Positions 1 through 12,472 are shown, counted from the first letter of the stretch. The stretch: DNA of 64,000 nucleotides from Stichopus chloronotus (GCA_021234535.1 CM037836.1:29700769-29764768); one strand, 5' to 3'. Program-made: numbers and translations. Notes: generated by a model not told the origin, from the sequence alone.

Positions 1-119
1 TGAACGGTATGTAACCTCACAGAAAATCCAGGATTTTTTTAAGTAGTCTACATTGTAAATTGTGTCTTATGTACGACCTATCTCAAACTTCAGAACAGCA
101 AGAACTTTGAGCACTAAGT

Positions 120-730
120 AATGACGTATTGCATTTAATTTACAAGCATGATGCGGTGAGGTTCACAGTGCCTGGGCCTACAGGCGTTGACGAGCTGTTA
201 TGCTCTTCTCGCTCACAACATTATTTACGCGTGAGAGTCAATCCAGTCTCGCGCTACTACTACTTTCGCCGCTGCATGCAGCCAGCTGGAGTCAGGTTAC
301 TTTACCAAAGGACTCCGATCAGGAGCCCGATGCAGGTTGGAGACAAATTGTAAAAGGTAATTTACTCGTGGTAAAGCAGTTATTCGGAAGTGAAGAATGA
401 ATTCTTTTCTCTGTTAAAAAGTTAGTGCCGACTGACGCAGTACAAACAACACGAACTCATACCTTGTCCTAACGTTAGCCTACTCGGCACTTCGTTGATT
501 GTTGAACCGTCTCCACAGGCCTAGCTCTAACTTAAAGTTGTAGGTGTTGGTTAGGCTAGCTCTTGAAGTTGAAGAGCAAGCGATGCTATGTCCTTTGTAG
601 TACGAAATACAGTAACTTCCTGAAGACGCAGTGCACGGTCCTGTTCAAGGACTTTTCCTTTCGACTTTGCTCCATGAATTTCCTGAGGACAACTTTTTCT
701 TGATCATTCAAATAACGTAATACAGGGTAA
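120..730 (+). promoter_or_regulatory. Possible CCDC124 promoter and 5'UTR exon
   Basis: The coding exon of CCDC124 at 3124 is preceded by a good splice acceptor (AG at 3093-3094 after a T-rich tract), so transcription should begin in an upstream non-coding exon. This stretch is richer in CpG than what follows. It also has a donor-like AAAAG/GTAATT near 356-361. No TATA box is obvious. The placement is inference; RNA-seq 5' ends would decide it. Confidence 0.25.
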
Positions 731-3093
731 GTTTAGGGGCAAATGAGGGCAAAAGCCCCATAAGATGCCCTGTAATACACCTCCCCCACAGAAAAACCCC
801 TAAACATTTTTGGAATGATGAGCTGGGTGGTTTTCAGTTAAAAAGTTCAATAACTTAGCATTTTTGAAAGATTAAACAACCTTGATCCTTTTGAATGAAG
901 TAATGTGGTTCCTTCAGTTTTACAAAATTTAAAAAAAGAAATATGTGACAACCTAAACTAAGAGCAAAACTTAAAGCTAAACTAGTTGTGTAGGTGCCTT
1001 CAGATGTTTAAAATGTAAAGCTTCCGAAACTAGGCTATAATTAATCATTATTTCTGGGATGAATTGGGTGGTTAATTTCTATACGTTTTATATTATTGAA
1101 AGGTAACAAAACAAAGAATCTTAATCTGAGTGAATGGAAACGTTCAAAATATTATTTTGAAAAATATAACTTACTGTGTACTTACACTTTGAACCTTTCA
1201 AAATCCCACCAAAGCAAGAGCTATGTACCCTTAAGTACTGCTAAGAAGACTATGAATATAGGATATCTGAATGAAAAGTGAACCTGTTCCATACCTGCAG
1301 AAACGGATGGATTACCTGAAAAAAAAAAAAAAAAACAGGCATGGAACCAGACTATGTATCCAAAACCTTTGTCATATGTGTATTCTGTTCCTGCAATCTT
1401 ACTCATTTGAAGGGCATAATCTTCCTGTGTCTCATTATTAACTGCAAGTGTTACCTTCTTTGGCCTGACAACGCACTCTGAATAATGCTCAGTGGTTCTG
1501 CCAAAGTGTTTGGGGCCCTCCTTCAAACAGCAGTTCTACACACACAGTTAATGCTGTGCTGCAATGAAGTAATCCATCTCCAGCTTGCCTTGCCTCTACC
1601 GGCTTACAGTAGGTTATGCATCCGCCACATCACTATTGAGGAAAGAACTGACATCAATGACTCACCATCTGCTTCCATCCTTTAAAGCTGCTTTCCTGCC
1701 ACTAATCAAAGCTTCTGTTTCGAAATACTGATGAAAAAATCTTTGTATTACACAGAGATCCCCCTTAAATCTAAACATGCAAATCAACAAAGACTTCATG
1801 TGCCTGCTTGTTCACCTTGGTTCCCAAAAGCCTTGCCTTCTCCACCTCACTCCAACCATTAATATCTGCACATGACAAAAAATGTTGCAAATGTTCTGAC
1901 ATTTACTCTTCCCATCAAACACATCTGGCATAATAATTGACTTTGATAAACCACCCTTGATGGCAGACCACTTGGACTTACGGAAGATGTGTCACATGTC
2001 CCTTTTGACTTTCACTTGGTGGAGTACTCTCCACAACCCTTTTTGCCCTCTTTGTTTCATCATAATTTAACTTACGTGACTGAAGAGAGTGTTTTCATAC
2101 CTCAGCTTCACACACTAGTCTTTCAATTGCCACAGCCAGCACCGTGAAGGTCAGTCTATTATCCCTCATCCAATAACCATGTGGAAAAGGACATGAGCAA
2201 GATAATAACCACACCAATAAGAAAGTAAAAAACTTAAGTACTTATATTCCACTTCTGACACCAGAAATGTAGCTCTCTCACTTCGTTTAACTAGCAGAGT
2301 GGTTGTGGATTTGACAGGCAAATGTAGTCCACCCTCTGTCAGGATTAAAGTGGGGCAGTTACAAGTGGAGAGTCTACAAAAAGAAAAAAAAAAACAATTA
2401 AATGAAGTTCCTGATTTAGCACTTTAAAGGTAATGCCAATGTCGGCTTCAGGCGTTGAAAATTTTTCAAACAGAATTTTCAATCCTGGCCGGTCATAAAA
2501 TCATATCAATCACTTCACCGTCAATTTAGTACAATAGCAATTAAGATTTGGTATTTGAAGTGTACATCATTGCAATGTAGATCAACTGAACAATTTCTGA
2601 ACTTTTTGAGCAGTTGCTTTAATATTTGACCATCCATTAAACATTGCTAAACTCTTTCTGTAAGAAAGGACATCACAGAGTATCATCACAAACTGCAGTA
2701 TTCCAAATTAAGTAAATATCTTTCAACATTAGCACTGGAACAAACTATGAAGATGGGAGCTGGGTGAATAGGATTGATTTTATCTGCTCTCAAAATATAT
2801 TTTCTTGTAATTCTAGCCTTTAGGTACACTAAAACCCTCTCAGTTCAAATAATTTCAAAAGCAAGCACTATTCAATCTACACCCTAAACTAAGTTTTACT
2901 AAAGAAAGTTATATTCATGTTTTCAAAATCTATATATTCATACATAGACATTTAAGGAAATATTCTCTCTCTTCTCAGCTGAAATATACAGCTAATGATA
3001 ATCATACTCTGACAAAAATTTCAAAAGCAACATACCTCTCCTTTAAAATTGTCATCCATTTCCTAAGTTCTTTGATGATTTTTTTCACCCTCA
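731..3093. other. Non-coding upstream sequence, probable 5'UTR intron
   Basis: The stretch is AT-rich and has no reading frame with protein-like character. It contains A-runs (about 1320-1334 and 2381-2395). I see no gene, RNA gene or convincing mobile element. Confidence 0.4.
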
Positions 3094-3094
3094 G

Positions 3095-3123
3095 ATAGAT
3101 GAGTTTATCTGTTAAATAAAGTC
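3095..3123 (+). other. 5'UTR portion of CCDC124 first coding exon
   Basis: A polypyrimidine tract (TTTTTTTCACCCTCAG) ends at 3094, and 29 bases follow before the ATG at 3124. This is the usual arrangement of a spliced 5'UTR joined to the first coding exon. Confidence 0.45.
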
Positions 3124-3282
3124 ATGCCCAAAAAGTTTCAGACTGAGAACACTAAAGCTGTGCAGGCCAGGGCTCGCAAAGCTGAAGCTAAAGCTGAAGA
3201 GAAAGCCAGACTGGAAAAAGAAAAGGAAGATGCAGAATGGAGAGATGATGACAAAAATCTTGCCAGGAAACAACAAAGGAAG
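3124..3282 (+). CDS. CCDC124: CCDC124 coding exon 1
   Basis: There are 53 codons from ATG to RKQQRK, then the donor AAG/GTAAGT. It encodes the charged N-terminal helix, which is very rich in Ala, Lys and Glu, and contains the conserved WRDDDKN stretch. Phase 0. Confidence 0.93.
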
Positions 3283-6200
3283 GTAAGTAAGATTTTAATT
3301 GTATGCAGTGCATATAGAAAGAAAGAATAAAATGAGGCTCCACTTACCTTGTTCACTTTGCTTTACAGAGTTATGAGAATACAGAGTCTCAACCCTACTG
3401 GCTTTCAAATCAATGTTATTGCTAACATTCTAAAACATGAGATTTCAAAATGTCTGTTTTAGTACAACCTTGCAGGCATAGACATCACCCATGATACTGC
3501 AAAAATATTAATGCAACATGGCTATAACTTTGTGATATACAGTTACCTGTGCACATGCAAACCGCATCAGATTAAAGCAATTTCTTCAACTTGGAAAATT
3601 CTGATAAGATAACCTACTCACGTGAAAGTACCTCTGTCATTGGAATTAACAGTCATCTCAGTTCCTCTGTACATAGTATTGTACATAACATTTCCAATTT
3701 GGTTCACTGATTACCTGCAGTTCACATCATTTGCACTATTTGCAACAATTTTGGCATATTTGGCAAGGGTTTTTCGTACCTGTGAAAAGACACTGTTGAA
3801 TTACAGCTCTTGTAACCCTAGTTTAGCACTTTTACTCCAGACTGATGCCAGGTAGACTAATGTACCAGTATGTACTACTGTTAAAGACTTTACTCGAGTG
3901 GGATGTATGCATGCATGTGTGTGTATGTGTGTCTGCATGCTTCTTTGGTGGCATCAATGTAGACTAATGGGAACCAACTAAATTAGAATATCAGTTGTGG
4001 CTTCAGACTTTGTTGAAGTTTATAATATTGCTCAGTAATGAGGAATGTACATTGTGTAATTTGTGGTACATGTGAGAATATGTTAACGATACTTTGTTTA
4101 AAGGTGGACAAGGAGAAGAAAAGACAAGAGGACCTAGCAAGAAAAACAGAAAACAAGAAACTGTTGGCAGAGGAAGAAGAAGTAACCAAGGGAAAGCCCG
4201 CTAAGCCTGCTAAGTTGACAAGAGCACAAGTTGTTGCCAATCAGCTGGCAGCCCAACAAGGTAGAATCCATTTTGTTGCAATATTCCCATCAAAATGTTA
4301 ACTTTGATTTGTGAAGATTTTCAAATTGTGGAAACACATCACAGGCTCTTAAATATTAAGCCTAGTTAGTCAACTTTCACTTTCTTTACGTAGGAAAAAT
4401 CTCAACACATTTGAATTTTTCCACCCTGGTTTGTTGTGGCTGTGTGCATATGACTCAGTGCTTATGTGAGAAAGTGTCTGGTCCCAAATTTTCATAAACC
4501 AAATTGATCAATCTTAGTTTGACCATTTGTCATTTGCATATGAATGAAACTTAACATGTGTGGAAAATAAGTGAATTTGGTGACACAACTCAATGAGACC
4601 CTTTAATCTTAAAAAATTTTATAGCCCTACCTTTAAAAGTCATGTCAATGTGCCACACTTGCATAAAGATTCATTATGGACTTATTATTGCCAAATGTCT
4701 CTTTAAAATTATAGTGACACGAAGGGCCCTCTTCTCCCATTGTACACAAATTATGCAACAGCAATGAAATGAAAATCCTTGAAAGGATTTGAAATGAAAC
4801 CTGTCATTTTCAAGGCCCTGCAAAGTACCTGAATTTTGCTCTCTTGCGTCAACCTTGAAAAGCGCCTTAATTTTGTATCCCTTTTCAAAGTTCGAAGGAA
4901 GCTATGTTATGGTGATGTTGTGTGTGTGAAGGTGTGTGTGATCATATGTGTGTATGTGACACTGCTTGCAAACACGGTATCTCACAAAAGGTAACCCTGA
5001 CTGTTCTCATACTTGCTGTGTGGGTTGATCATACTGAGTAGATGATCCGTATGGTTTTGGTGGAGGTCAAAGGTCATTTGAGGTCACCAGAGGTCAAAAT
5101 GTGAAAACATTGTAAACACAATGTCTCCAGAAGGGTAAACTTGACTGAGGTCATACTTGATGTGTTGATTAGTAATACAGAATAGATGATCTCATTAGTT
5201 TTTTGGTGGAGGTCAAAGATCATTGTGGTCAACAAAGGTCAAAGTGTGAAAACCTTTTAAACACAATATCTCCAGAAGGTTAACCTTGACTCATGTCATA
5301 CTTGATGTTTGGAGTGACCATATACTGAGTAGATGATCACTATTGTTTATTGTGGAGGTCAAAGGTTATTTGAGGTCACCAGAGGTCAAACTTTGAAAAC
5401 TTTTTAAACACGGTATCCTCATGAGGGTAACCTTGACTGATGTCATACTTGGTGTGTTGGCTAGCCATACTGAGTGGCTGATCCCTAGTATTTTTGATCG
5501 AGGTCAAAGATCATTGGGAGTCACCAGAGGTCAAAATGTGAAAGCATTGTAAACACAATGTCCCGGGGGTAAACTTGACTGATGTCATACTTGATGGATT
5601 GATTGGTCATGCACTGAGTAGATGATCCCTTTTTGTTTGGTAGAGGTAAAATATCATTTAAGTTCACCAGAGGTCAAACTGTGAAAACCTCATAAACACT
5701 ATCTTAAGATGGGTAACCATACTGACATCTCATATTTAGCATGTGGATTGCCCATATTGAGTAGATGTTACAGGTGATTTTGGTGAAGTTTACACTTCAT
5801 TTGGAGTCACCAAAGGATAAAGGTCAAAATTATGTCAACTTCTATAAAAAAGGAAACTGAGAGTGATCTCATGCTTTTCATACTTTGTCTATTAATCATA
5901 TTCAGTAGTTCAGTATTCAATAGTCAAAATCTTGTAAACACCTTATCTCAAGAAGGTTAAGTATGGAGGGCCTCATACTTAGTATGCGTATTGCGTATGT
6001 TGAATAGATGATTTTTATCAATTTTTGTACCTTGATTTTTATACCATATGGCAAGGTATTGCAAACCCTTTTGACTTTTTGGTTGTGATTTGAAATATTA
6101 CTGTACATTTTTACTGAATTATTATTTTGAGTAAATGTTTGGACCAGGTTATGTTGCAATTTTGTTTGAAATCAATAAAATTGGAAAATTACAATGTCTA

Positions 6201-9200
6201 GATTTTTTTTTTTATTTTTTTTTATTTTTGGAGTGTTGTTAAAGTGATTTGAGTCCTTGAAAAACCAAAGTTCCATCTTGAAAAGGGCTTGATTTTAATC
6301 ATCATAAAAGTTTATGAACCTTGCGTTAACTACTCATTGGACTGTGGCAAACATTGGTGACATCAGCTTCAGTGCCTACATGCCAAAGCTGTCAACCATG
6401 TTCTATATGTATTTTCATTGAGAATGTAATGTTTACATTGTATGCTTCAAAAACTAATAGGTGAAAAAATACATCCTTCCATGTCTTTGTTGATACTACA
6501 AATCCATTCCTCTTTTTCACCACTGCTTATCTGAATACACTCTCCCCCCAGATCTTTTCCCTTGAGTGAATGTTTCTTATATTTCAGTTTTCCATCTACT
6601 CTTTGAACAGCTGAAGCAGCAGCCCGTAAACAAAACTCTCAAAGTCATTTGGATGGAAAATTAGAAGAAAATGTTAACATAGCTGCAGCAAAGGCCCAAG
6701 CTGAAGGCATTGAGGAAGCAAGGAATGTAGAAGATGCTATTGCAGTTCTCAGGTGAAACACCTTAATTTTCCGTACAAATATTTCAGAAATTTCTGTGCA
6801 GACTAACTTCGTCACACTTGGCATTTATCTAAAGCAAAACTTGACTGCCTTAAGAGGATCAATTTGATATGTGACTCAGTTTGAAAATTCTCATTGATGA
6901 AGAAATGAACAGAAGTTGATGCAACAAAGAGAGAGATCTCCTTGTGATGCATTGCTAATATGAAGCCCACAATCACATACACTGATGTACTTCTACCATT
7001 GCTAATATGTAACCCACAATCACATACACTGATGTACTTCTACCATTGCTGATATGTAGCCCACAATCACATGCACTGATGTACTTCTACCATTGCTGAT
7101 ATGTAGCCCACAATCACATACACTGATGTACTTCTACCATCGCCGATATGTAGCCCCACAATCGCATACATTGACGTGCTTCTAGCATTGCTGATATGTA
7201 ACCCACAATCACATACATTGATGTACTTCTACCATTGCTGATATGTAGCCCACAATCACATACTCTGATGTACTTCTACCATGGCCGATATGTAGCCCAC
7301 AATCGCATACATTGATGTACTTCTTGGATTGCTGCTATGTAGCCCACAATCGCATACATTGACGTGCTTCTACCATTGCTGGTATGTAACCCACAATCAC
7401 ATACACTGATGTACTTCTACCATTGCCGATATGTAGCCCACAATCGCATACATTGATGTACTTCTACCATTGCTGCTATGTGGCCCACAATCACATACAC
7501 TGATGTACTTCTGTCATTGCTGATATGTAGCCCACAATCGCATACATTGATGTACTTCCACCATTGCTGATATGTAGCCCACAATCACATACATTGATAT
7601 ACTTCTACCGTTGCTGATATGTAGCCCACAATCACATACACTGATGTACTTCTACCATTGCTGCTATGTAGCCCACAATCGCATACATTGAAGTGTTTCT
7701 ACCATTGCTGATATGTAACCCACAATCACATACACTGATGTACTTCTACCATTGCTGATATGTAGTCCACAATCTCATACACTGATGTACTTCTACCATT
7801 GCCGACATGTAGCCCACAATCGCATACATTGATGTACTACTACCATTGCTGCTATGTAGCCCACAATTGCATACATTGACGTACTTCCACCATTGCTGAT
7901 ATGTAGCCCACAATCACCTACATTGATATACTTCTACCATTGCTGATATGTAGCCCACAATCACATACACTGATGTACTTCTACCATTGCTGATATTTAG
8001 CCTACAATCACATACACTGACGTACTTCTACCATTGCTGCTGTGTAGCCCACAATCGCATACATTGACGTACTTCCACCATTGCTGATATGTAGCCCACA
8101 ATCGCATACACTGATGTACTTCTACCATTGCTGATATGTAGCCCACAATCGCATACATTGATGTACTTCTACCATTGCTGATATGTAGCCCACAATGGCA
8201 TACATTGAAGTGTTTCTACCATTGCTGATATGTAACCCACAATCACATACACTGATGTACTTCTACCATTGCTGATATGTAGCCCACAATCACATACACT
8301 GATGTACTTCTACCATTGCCGATATGTAGCGCACAATCGCATACATTGATGTACTTCTGCCATTGCCGATATGTAGCCCACAATCACATACACTGATGTA
8401 CTTCTACCATTGCGGATATGTAGCCCACAATCACATACACTGATGTACTTCTACCATTGCTGCTATGTAGCCCACAATCGCATACATTGACGTGCTTCTA
8501 CCATTGCTGATATGTAACCCACAATCACATACACTGATGTACTTCTACCATTGCTGATATGTAGTCCACAATCACATACACTGATGTACTTCTACCATTG
8601 CCGACATGTAGCCCACAATCGCATATATTGATGTACTACTACCATTGCTGCTATGTAGCACAATGGCATACATTGACGTACTTCCACCATTGTTGATATG
8701 TAGCCCACAATCACCTACATTGATATACTTCTACCATTGCTGATATGTAGCCCACAATCGCATACGTTGATGTACTTCTTGGATTGCTGCTATGTAGCCC
8801 ACAATCGCATACATTGACGTGCTTCTACCATTGCTGGTATGTAACCCACAATCACATACACTGATGTACTTCTACCATTGCCGATATGTAGCCCACAATC
8901 GCATACATTGATGTACTTCTACCATTGCTGCTATGTGGCCCACAATCACATACACTGATGTACTTCTGTCATTGCTGATATGTAGCCCACAATCGCATAC
9001 ATTGATGTACTTCCACCATTGCTGATATGTAGCCCACAATCACATACATTGATATACTTCTACCGTTGCTGATATGTAGCCCACAATCACATACACTGAC
9101 GTACTTCTACCATTGCCGATATGTAGCCCACAATCGCATACACTGGTGTACTTCTACCATTGCTGATATGTAGCCCACAATCACATACATTGATGTGCTT

Positions 9201-12200
9201 CTACCATTGCTGATATGTAACCCACAATCACATACATTGATGTACTTCTACCATTGCTGATATGTAGCCCACAATCACCTACATTGATGTACTTCTACCA
9301 TTGCTGACATGTAACCCACAATCACATACATTGACGTACTTCTACCATTGCTGATATGTAGCCCACAATCACATACACTGGTGTACTTCTACCATTGCTG
9401 ATATGTAGCCCACAATCCCATACATTGACGTACTTCTACCATTGCTGATATGTAGCCCACAATCACATGTGTACATTGACGTACTTCTACCATTGCTGAG
9501 ATGTAGCCCACAATCACACACATTGATGTACTTCTAACATTGCTGATATGTAGCCCACAATCGCATACACTGGCGTACTTCTGCCATTGCCGATATGTAG
9601 CCCACAATCACATGTGTACATTGACGTACTTCTACCATTGCTGACATGTAGCCCACAATCACATACATTGATGTACTTCTACCATTGCTGATATGTAGCC
9701 CACAATCACACACATTGATGTACTTCTACCATTGCTGATATGTAGCCCACAATCACATGTGTACATTGACGTACTTCTACCATTGCTGACATGTAGCCCA
9801 CAATCACATACACTGACGTACTTCTACCATTGCTGACATGTAACCCACAATCACATACATTGACGTACTTCTACCATTGCTGATATGTAGCCCACAATTG
9901 CATACACTGGTGTACTTCTACCATTGCTGATAAGTAGCCCACAATCACATACATTGATGTACTTCTACCATTGCTGGTATGTAACCCACAATCACATACA
10001 TTGATGTGCTTCTACCATTGCTAATATGTAGCCCACAATCACATACACTGGTGTACTTCTACCACTGCTGATAAGTAGCCCACAGTCACATACATTGATG
10101 TACTTCTAACATTGTTGATATGTAGCCCACAATCAATTACACTCATGTACTTTTACCATTGCTGATAGGTAACCCACAGTCACACACATTGATGTAGTTC
10201 TGTCTAGGGGTCAACTGATGCTGATTGCCATTGTTGTTACCAGAACGTCGGTCAATGTTCAATCTGATGTTTTTGCTGTCAAGCACATTTTCTCCTGAAA
10301 AACATGATTTTGGGTACAATGTGGTCTCAGGAGTAATTTTGTAACAATTCCAAATCATCTGAAAGTTTGTCGTTATTAGAAACCAAGTCCTCGTGAATGA
10401 TAGAACAGGCCCTCTCAAGACTTTCTCAAGAACTTCTTTTTATCTTTTCAGATGAAAAATAAGCCTTGTGTGACATTTCTTAATCCCTACATTGGATCAC
10501 GGATATATATGCCCCCCAACTATGCAAACATATTTTCAAGTTGTTGAACATTGACAACAAAGGATTGATTTTGCTTAATTTTGCTGATGCAATGTTTACC
10601 AATAATGGGAGATATTGCCTTGATCTGATATCTGATTTGATTATCTTTTGATCCCTACTTCTTTGATTGCTGATGCTCAGCCCACATTCTTTTATCATTG
10701 TTGGTACGTAGTCACACACTATTGGTGACAGGTAGCCTACAATCACACCATCACATTGATATACATAAAACTATCAAAGCTGATAGATAGCCTACAAAGC
10801 ATGCCTTCACATTGATTAACTTAGTACTGATGGGCAACCTTCAATCCTACCTTCACTTTGAGGTAACTTCTATCATGGCTGATAGATAGCCTACAAAGCA
10901 TGCCTTCACATTGATATACTTCTGTCATTTTTTACCCTAGAATCACAGCTTCACATTGATATACTTCTATCATTGTTGATAGGCAGCCTGTAATCACAGC
11001 TTTAACTTTGATGTACTTCTATCACTGCTGCTGTGTGACCTGCAATCACACCTTCACATTGATAAACTTAGTGCTGATAGGCAACCTTCAATTGCACCTT
11101 CGCTTTGAGGTAACTTCTATCATTGCTGATAGATAGCCTACAAAGCATGCCTTCACATTGATATACTTCTGTCATTTTTTACCCTAGAATCACAGCTTCA
11201 CATTGATATACTTCTATCACTGCTGCTAAGTGACCTGCAATCACACCTTCACATTAAGTCCTCTCAAAGCAGATAGATACCTACCCATAGTCACACCTTT
11301 ACATTGTTGTAATTCTTTCCCAAATATTATACTGATGCCATCTCTTCTTGGTGTTTTACTTCAGAATTGGTACACAATGTGTGAAAATAGTCAATTGCCC
11401 TTCAAACATGTGACTGTGGACATGTTAGCACTGAAAGCAATATTTGGTTTGTCATTATTGTTATATGAATATCCTCTCATTACTCTGCTTAATCGAGCCA
11501 CTGCTGGTTTTGAAGATAAGTGTAATCTTTGCCATTGTGTTTGTGCCTGTATGTGTGTGTGTATATATATATGTTTGTGATGCCTATCATGTAAACACAA
11601 TATTTTAAGATGGGAACCTTGAACAAATCTCATAATTGGTATGTAGGTTTACCCTATTGAGTGCAAGATGCCTATTGTTTGTGTTGGAGGTGAAAGGTCA
11701 TTTGGGGTCAAATGGGTCAAATTGTTGATAGGGGAAGCATGGACAGATCTGATATTTGGTATGTAGCTGTACCTTTTTAAGAAAAAGTAGCTTACTGCTT
11801 TCTGTGGAGGCCAAAGGTCATTTGGGGTCAGCTGGAATCAAATTGTGGAAGCCTTCTAAACACAATATCTCAAGAATAGAACCTTAGACTGATCTCATAT
11901 TCTATTTGCAGATGCACCGTTCTGAGTACAAGAAGCCTATAGATTTTGGTAGAGTTAAGAGATCATTCGGGTTCAACATATAAGCACCTTTTGCAATATA
12001 TCAGCTTTGAAATACTCATAATTGAATCATTGATACCACAACAACTTTGAGCTATCTGGTTTTAAATGTTCTTTTTCTTTGTCAAATGGTAGAATTGAAC
12101 TTGTTCTATATCTAATGTAATAAATCATAGTTTCAATTCCATTTTACTTGTATTACAACAGATGCAAGAGAGCAGCTGCTTTAAACTTTGATGAGGATAT

Positions 12201-12472
12201 GTTATTTCAAATCCAATTCTTTAAAATTTCAGAATTTTGAGTCACTACGTTATAAGCTTTTTTTTCGGTTACTCTTTTCACCCAGTGTCAGCGGTGGTCC
12301 ACCCAAGGACATGCATCCAGAGCGAAGGATGAAGGCTGCATATAATGCTTTTGAAGAGGTGAACCTACCACGTCTTAAAGCTGAAAATCCAAACCTTCGT
12401 TTGTCTCAGTTGAAACAAATGCTTAAAAAGGACTGGATGAAATCACCTGAGAACCCCCTCAATCAAAGATGA
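3124..12472 (+). CDS. CCDC124: Coiled-coil domain-containing protein 124 (CCDC124), complete
   Basis: Coding exons are 3124-3282, 4104-4260, 6611-6752 and 12286-12472, with GT-AG introns and compatible phases (0, 1, 2), giving 645 nt or about 214 aa. The start MPKKFQTENTK, the Lys/Glu-rich helical N-terminal half, the LEENVN and VEDAIAVL segments, and the C-terminal block with PERRMKAAYNAFEE and LRLSQLKQMLKKDW match the CCDC124 family. The family binds ribosomes, including hibernating ones, near the P-site and factor-binding centre, and is also reported at the centrosome and midbody. The protein ends at NPLNQR, several residues short of the vertebrate tail. The frame is intact throughout. Intron 3 is 5.5 kb and mostly minisatellite. 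Confidence 0.93.
3903..3945. repeat. ATGC/TG-rich microsatellite in CCDC124 intron 1
   Basis: The tract is imperfect TGCATG and GTGTATGTGTGT. Similar tracts introduce the GGTCA-rich repeats elsewhere in the window, but here no GGTCA block follows. Confidence 0.6.
4104..4260 (+). CDS. CCDC124: CCDC124 coding exon 2
   Basis: The acceptor is TTTAAAG/GTG and the donor is CAAG/GTAGAA, a weak donor. It encodes VDKEKKRQEDLARK to LTRAQVVANQLAAQQ, which continues the coiled coil and ends in the conserved LTRAQ segment. The frame joins exactly to the neighbouring exons. Confidence 0.92.
4365..4602 (+). mobile_element. Partial copy of a TTAA-bordered short inverted-repeat element
   Basis: This resembles the element at 50533-50907: AAAGTGTCTGGTC, ATTTTCATAAA, TTAGTTTGACCATTTGTCA and the terminal CAACTCAATGAG are shared in order. 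The right end, CAACTCAATGAGACCCT, is followed by TTAA (4603-4606). The left terminal inverted repeat is missing, and the homology fades near 4365. There is no coding capacity, so it is a decayed non-autonomous element. Confidence 0.6.
4905..6010 (+). repeat. GGTCA-rich tandem array, about 146-bp unit, about 7 copies
   Basis: It starts with a GTGTGTGAAGGTGTGTGTG tract. Then come repeated units containing AAACACNNTATCTC, GGGTAACCTTGACTGATGTC, a CATACTGAGTAGATGATCC block and GTGGAGGTCAAAGGTCATTT. The GGAGGTCAA motif recurs at about 5062, 5208, 5353 and 5499, so the period is about 146 bp. Later units decay towards 6010. The best unit has AGGTCA half-sites at 5064, 5071, 5081 and 5091, with spacings 1, 4 and 4. 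Members of this family recur at many other loci in the window. Confidence 0.8.
6611..6752 (+). CDS. CCDC124: CCDC124 coding exon 3
   Basis: The acceptor is TTTGAACAG/CT and the donor is CTCAG/GTGAAA. It encodes AEAAARKQ, then KLEENVNIAAAKAQ and the family signature RNVEDAIAVL. It ends in phase 2; the split Ser codon is completed in the last exon. Confidence 0.92.
6945..10205 (+). repeat. 47-bp minisatellite array, about 69 copies
   Basis: The unit is 47 bp with core CATTGCTGATATGTAGCCCA, then CAATCACATACACTGATGTA, then CTTCTAC, repeated head to tail across nearly all of CCDC124 intron 3. Variants are shared at fixed positions (TAGCCC/TAACCC, CACATA/CGCATA, GATGTACTT/GACGTGCTT, and a few ATGTGT insertions). 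Blocks repeat at larger offsets of about 800 bp (17 units) and about 1455 bp (31 units), so the array grew by segmental duplication. There are no unique spacers, so it is not CRISPR. Open frames here are artefacts. Confidence 0.93.
10206..10659. other. Unique intronic sequence between minisatellite blocks
   Basis: There is no repeat unit and no recognisable gene. It separates the homogeneous 47-bp array from an older, degenerate one. Confidence 0.5.
10660..11330 (+). repeat. Degenerate relative of the 47-bp minisatellite
   Basis: About 50-bp units carry TGATAGATAGCCTACAAAGC, CACCTTCACATTGATATACT and TTCTATCATTGCTGATAG. They share the ATTGATNTACTTCTANCATTGCTGAT core with the array on its left. 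Copies differ much more from one another, as expected for an ancestral or decaying edge of the same satellite. Confidence 0.75.
11540..11990 (+). repeat. GGTCA-family repeat in CCDC124 intron 3
   Basis: The tract GTGTGTGTGTATATATATATG is followed by GTGATGCCTATCATGTAAAC, ACAATATTTTAAGATGGG, then GGAGGTGAAAGGTCATTTGG and GGTCAAATGGGTCAAA. It is a diverged three-unit member of the family described at 4905-6010. Confidence 0.7.
12286..12472 (+). CDS. CCDC124: CCDC124 terminal coding exon
   Basis: The acceptor is TTTTCACCCAG/T. It encodes the most conserved part of the family: MHPERRMKAAYNAFEE, LPRLKAENPNLRLSQL and KQMLKKDWMKSPENPLNQR, then TGA at 12470-12472. Confidence 0.94.

Noticed and set aside
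6945..10205. Regular repeats suggesting a CRISPR array
   Set aside because: Units are contiguous with no unique spacers, and the context is a eukaryotic intron.
9389..10418. Open frames on the minus strand in the 47-bp array
   Set aside because: They arise because 47 is not a multiple of three and the unit has few stops; they shift through all frames of the repeat.
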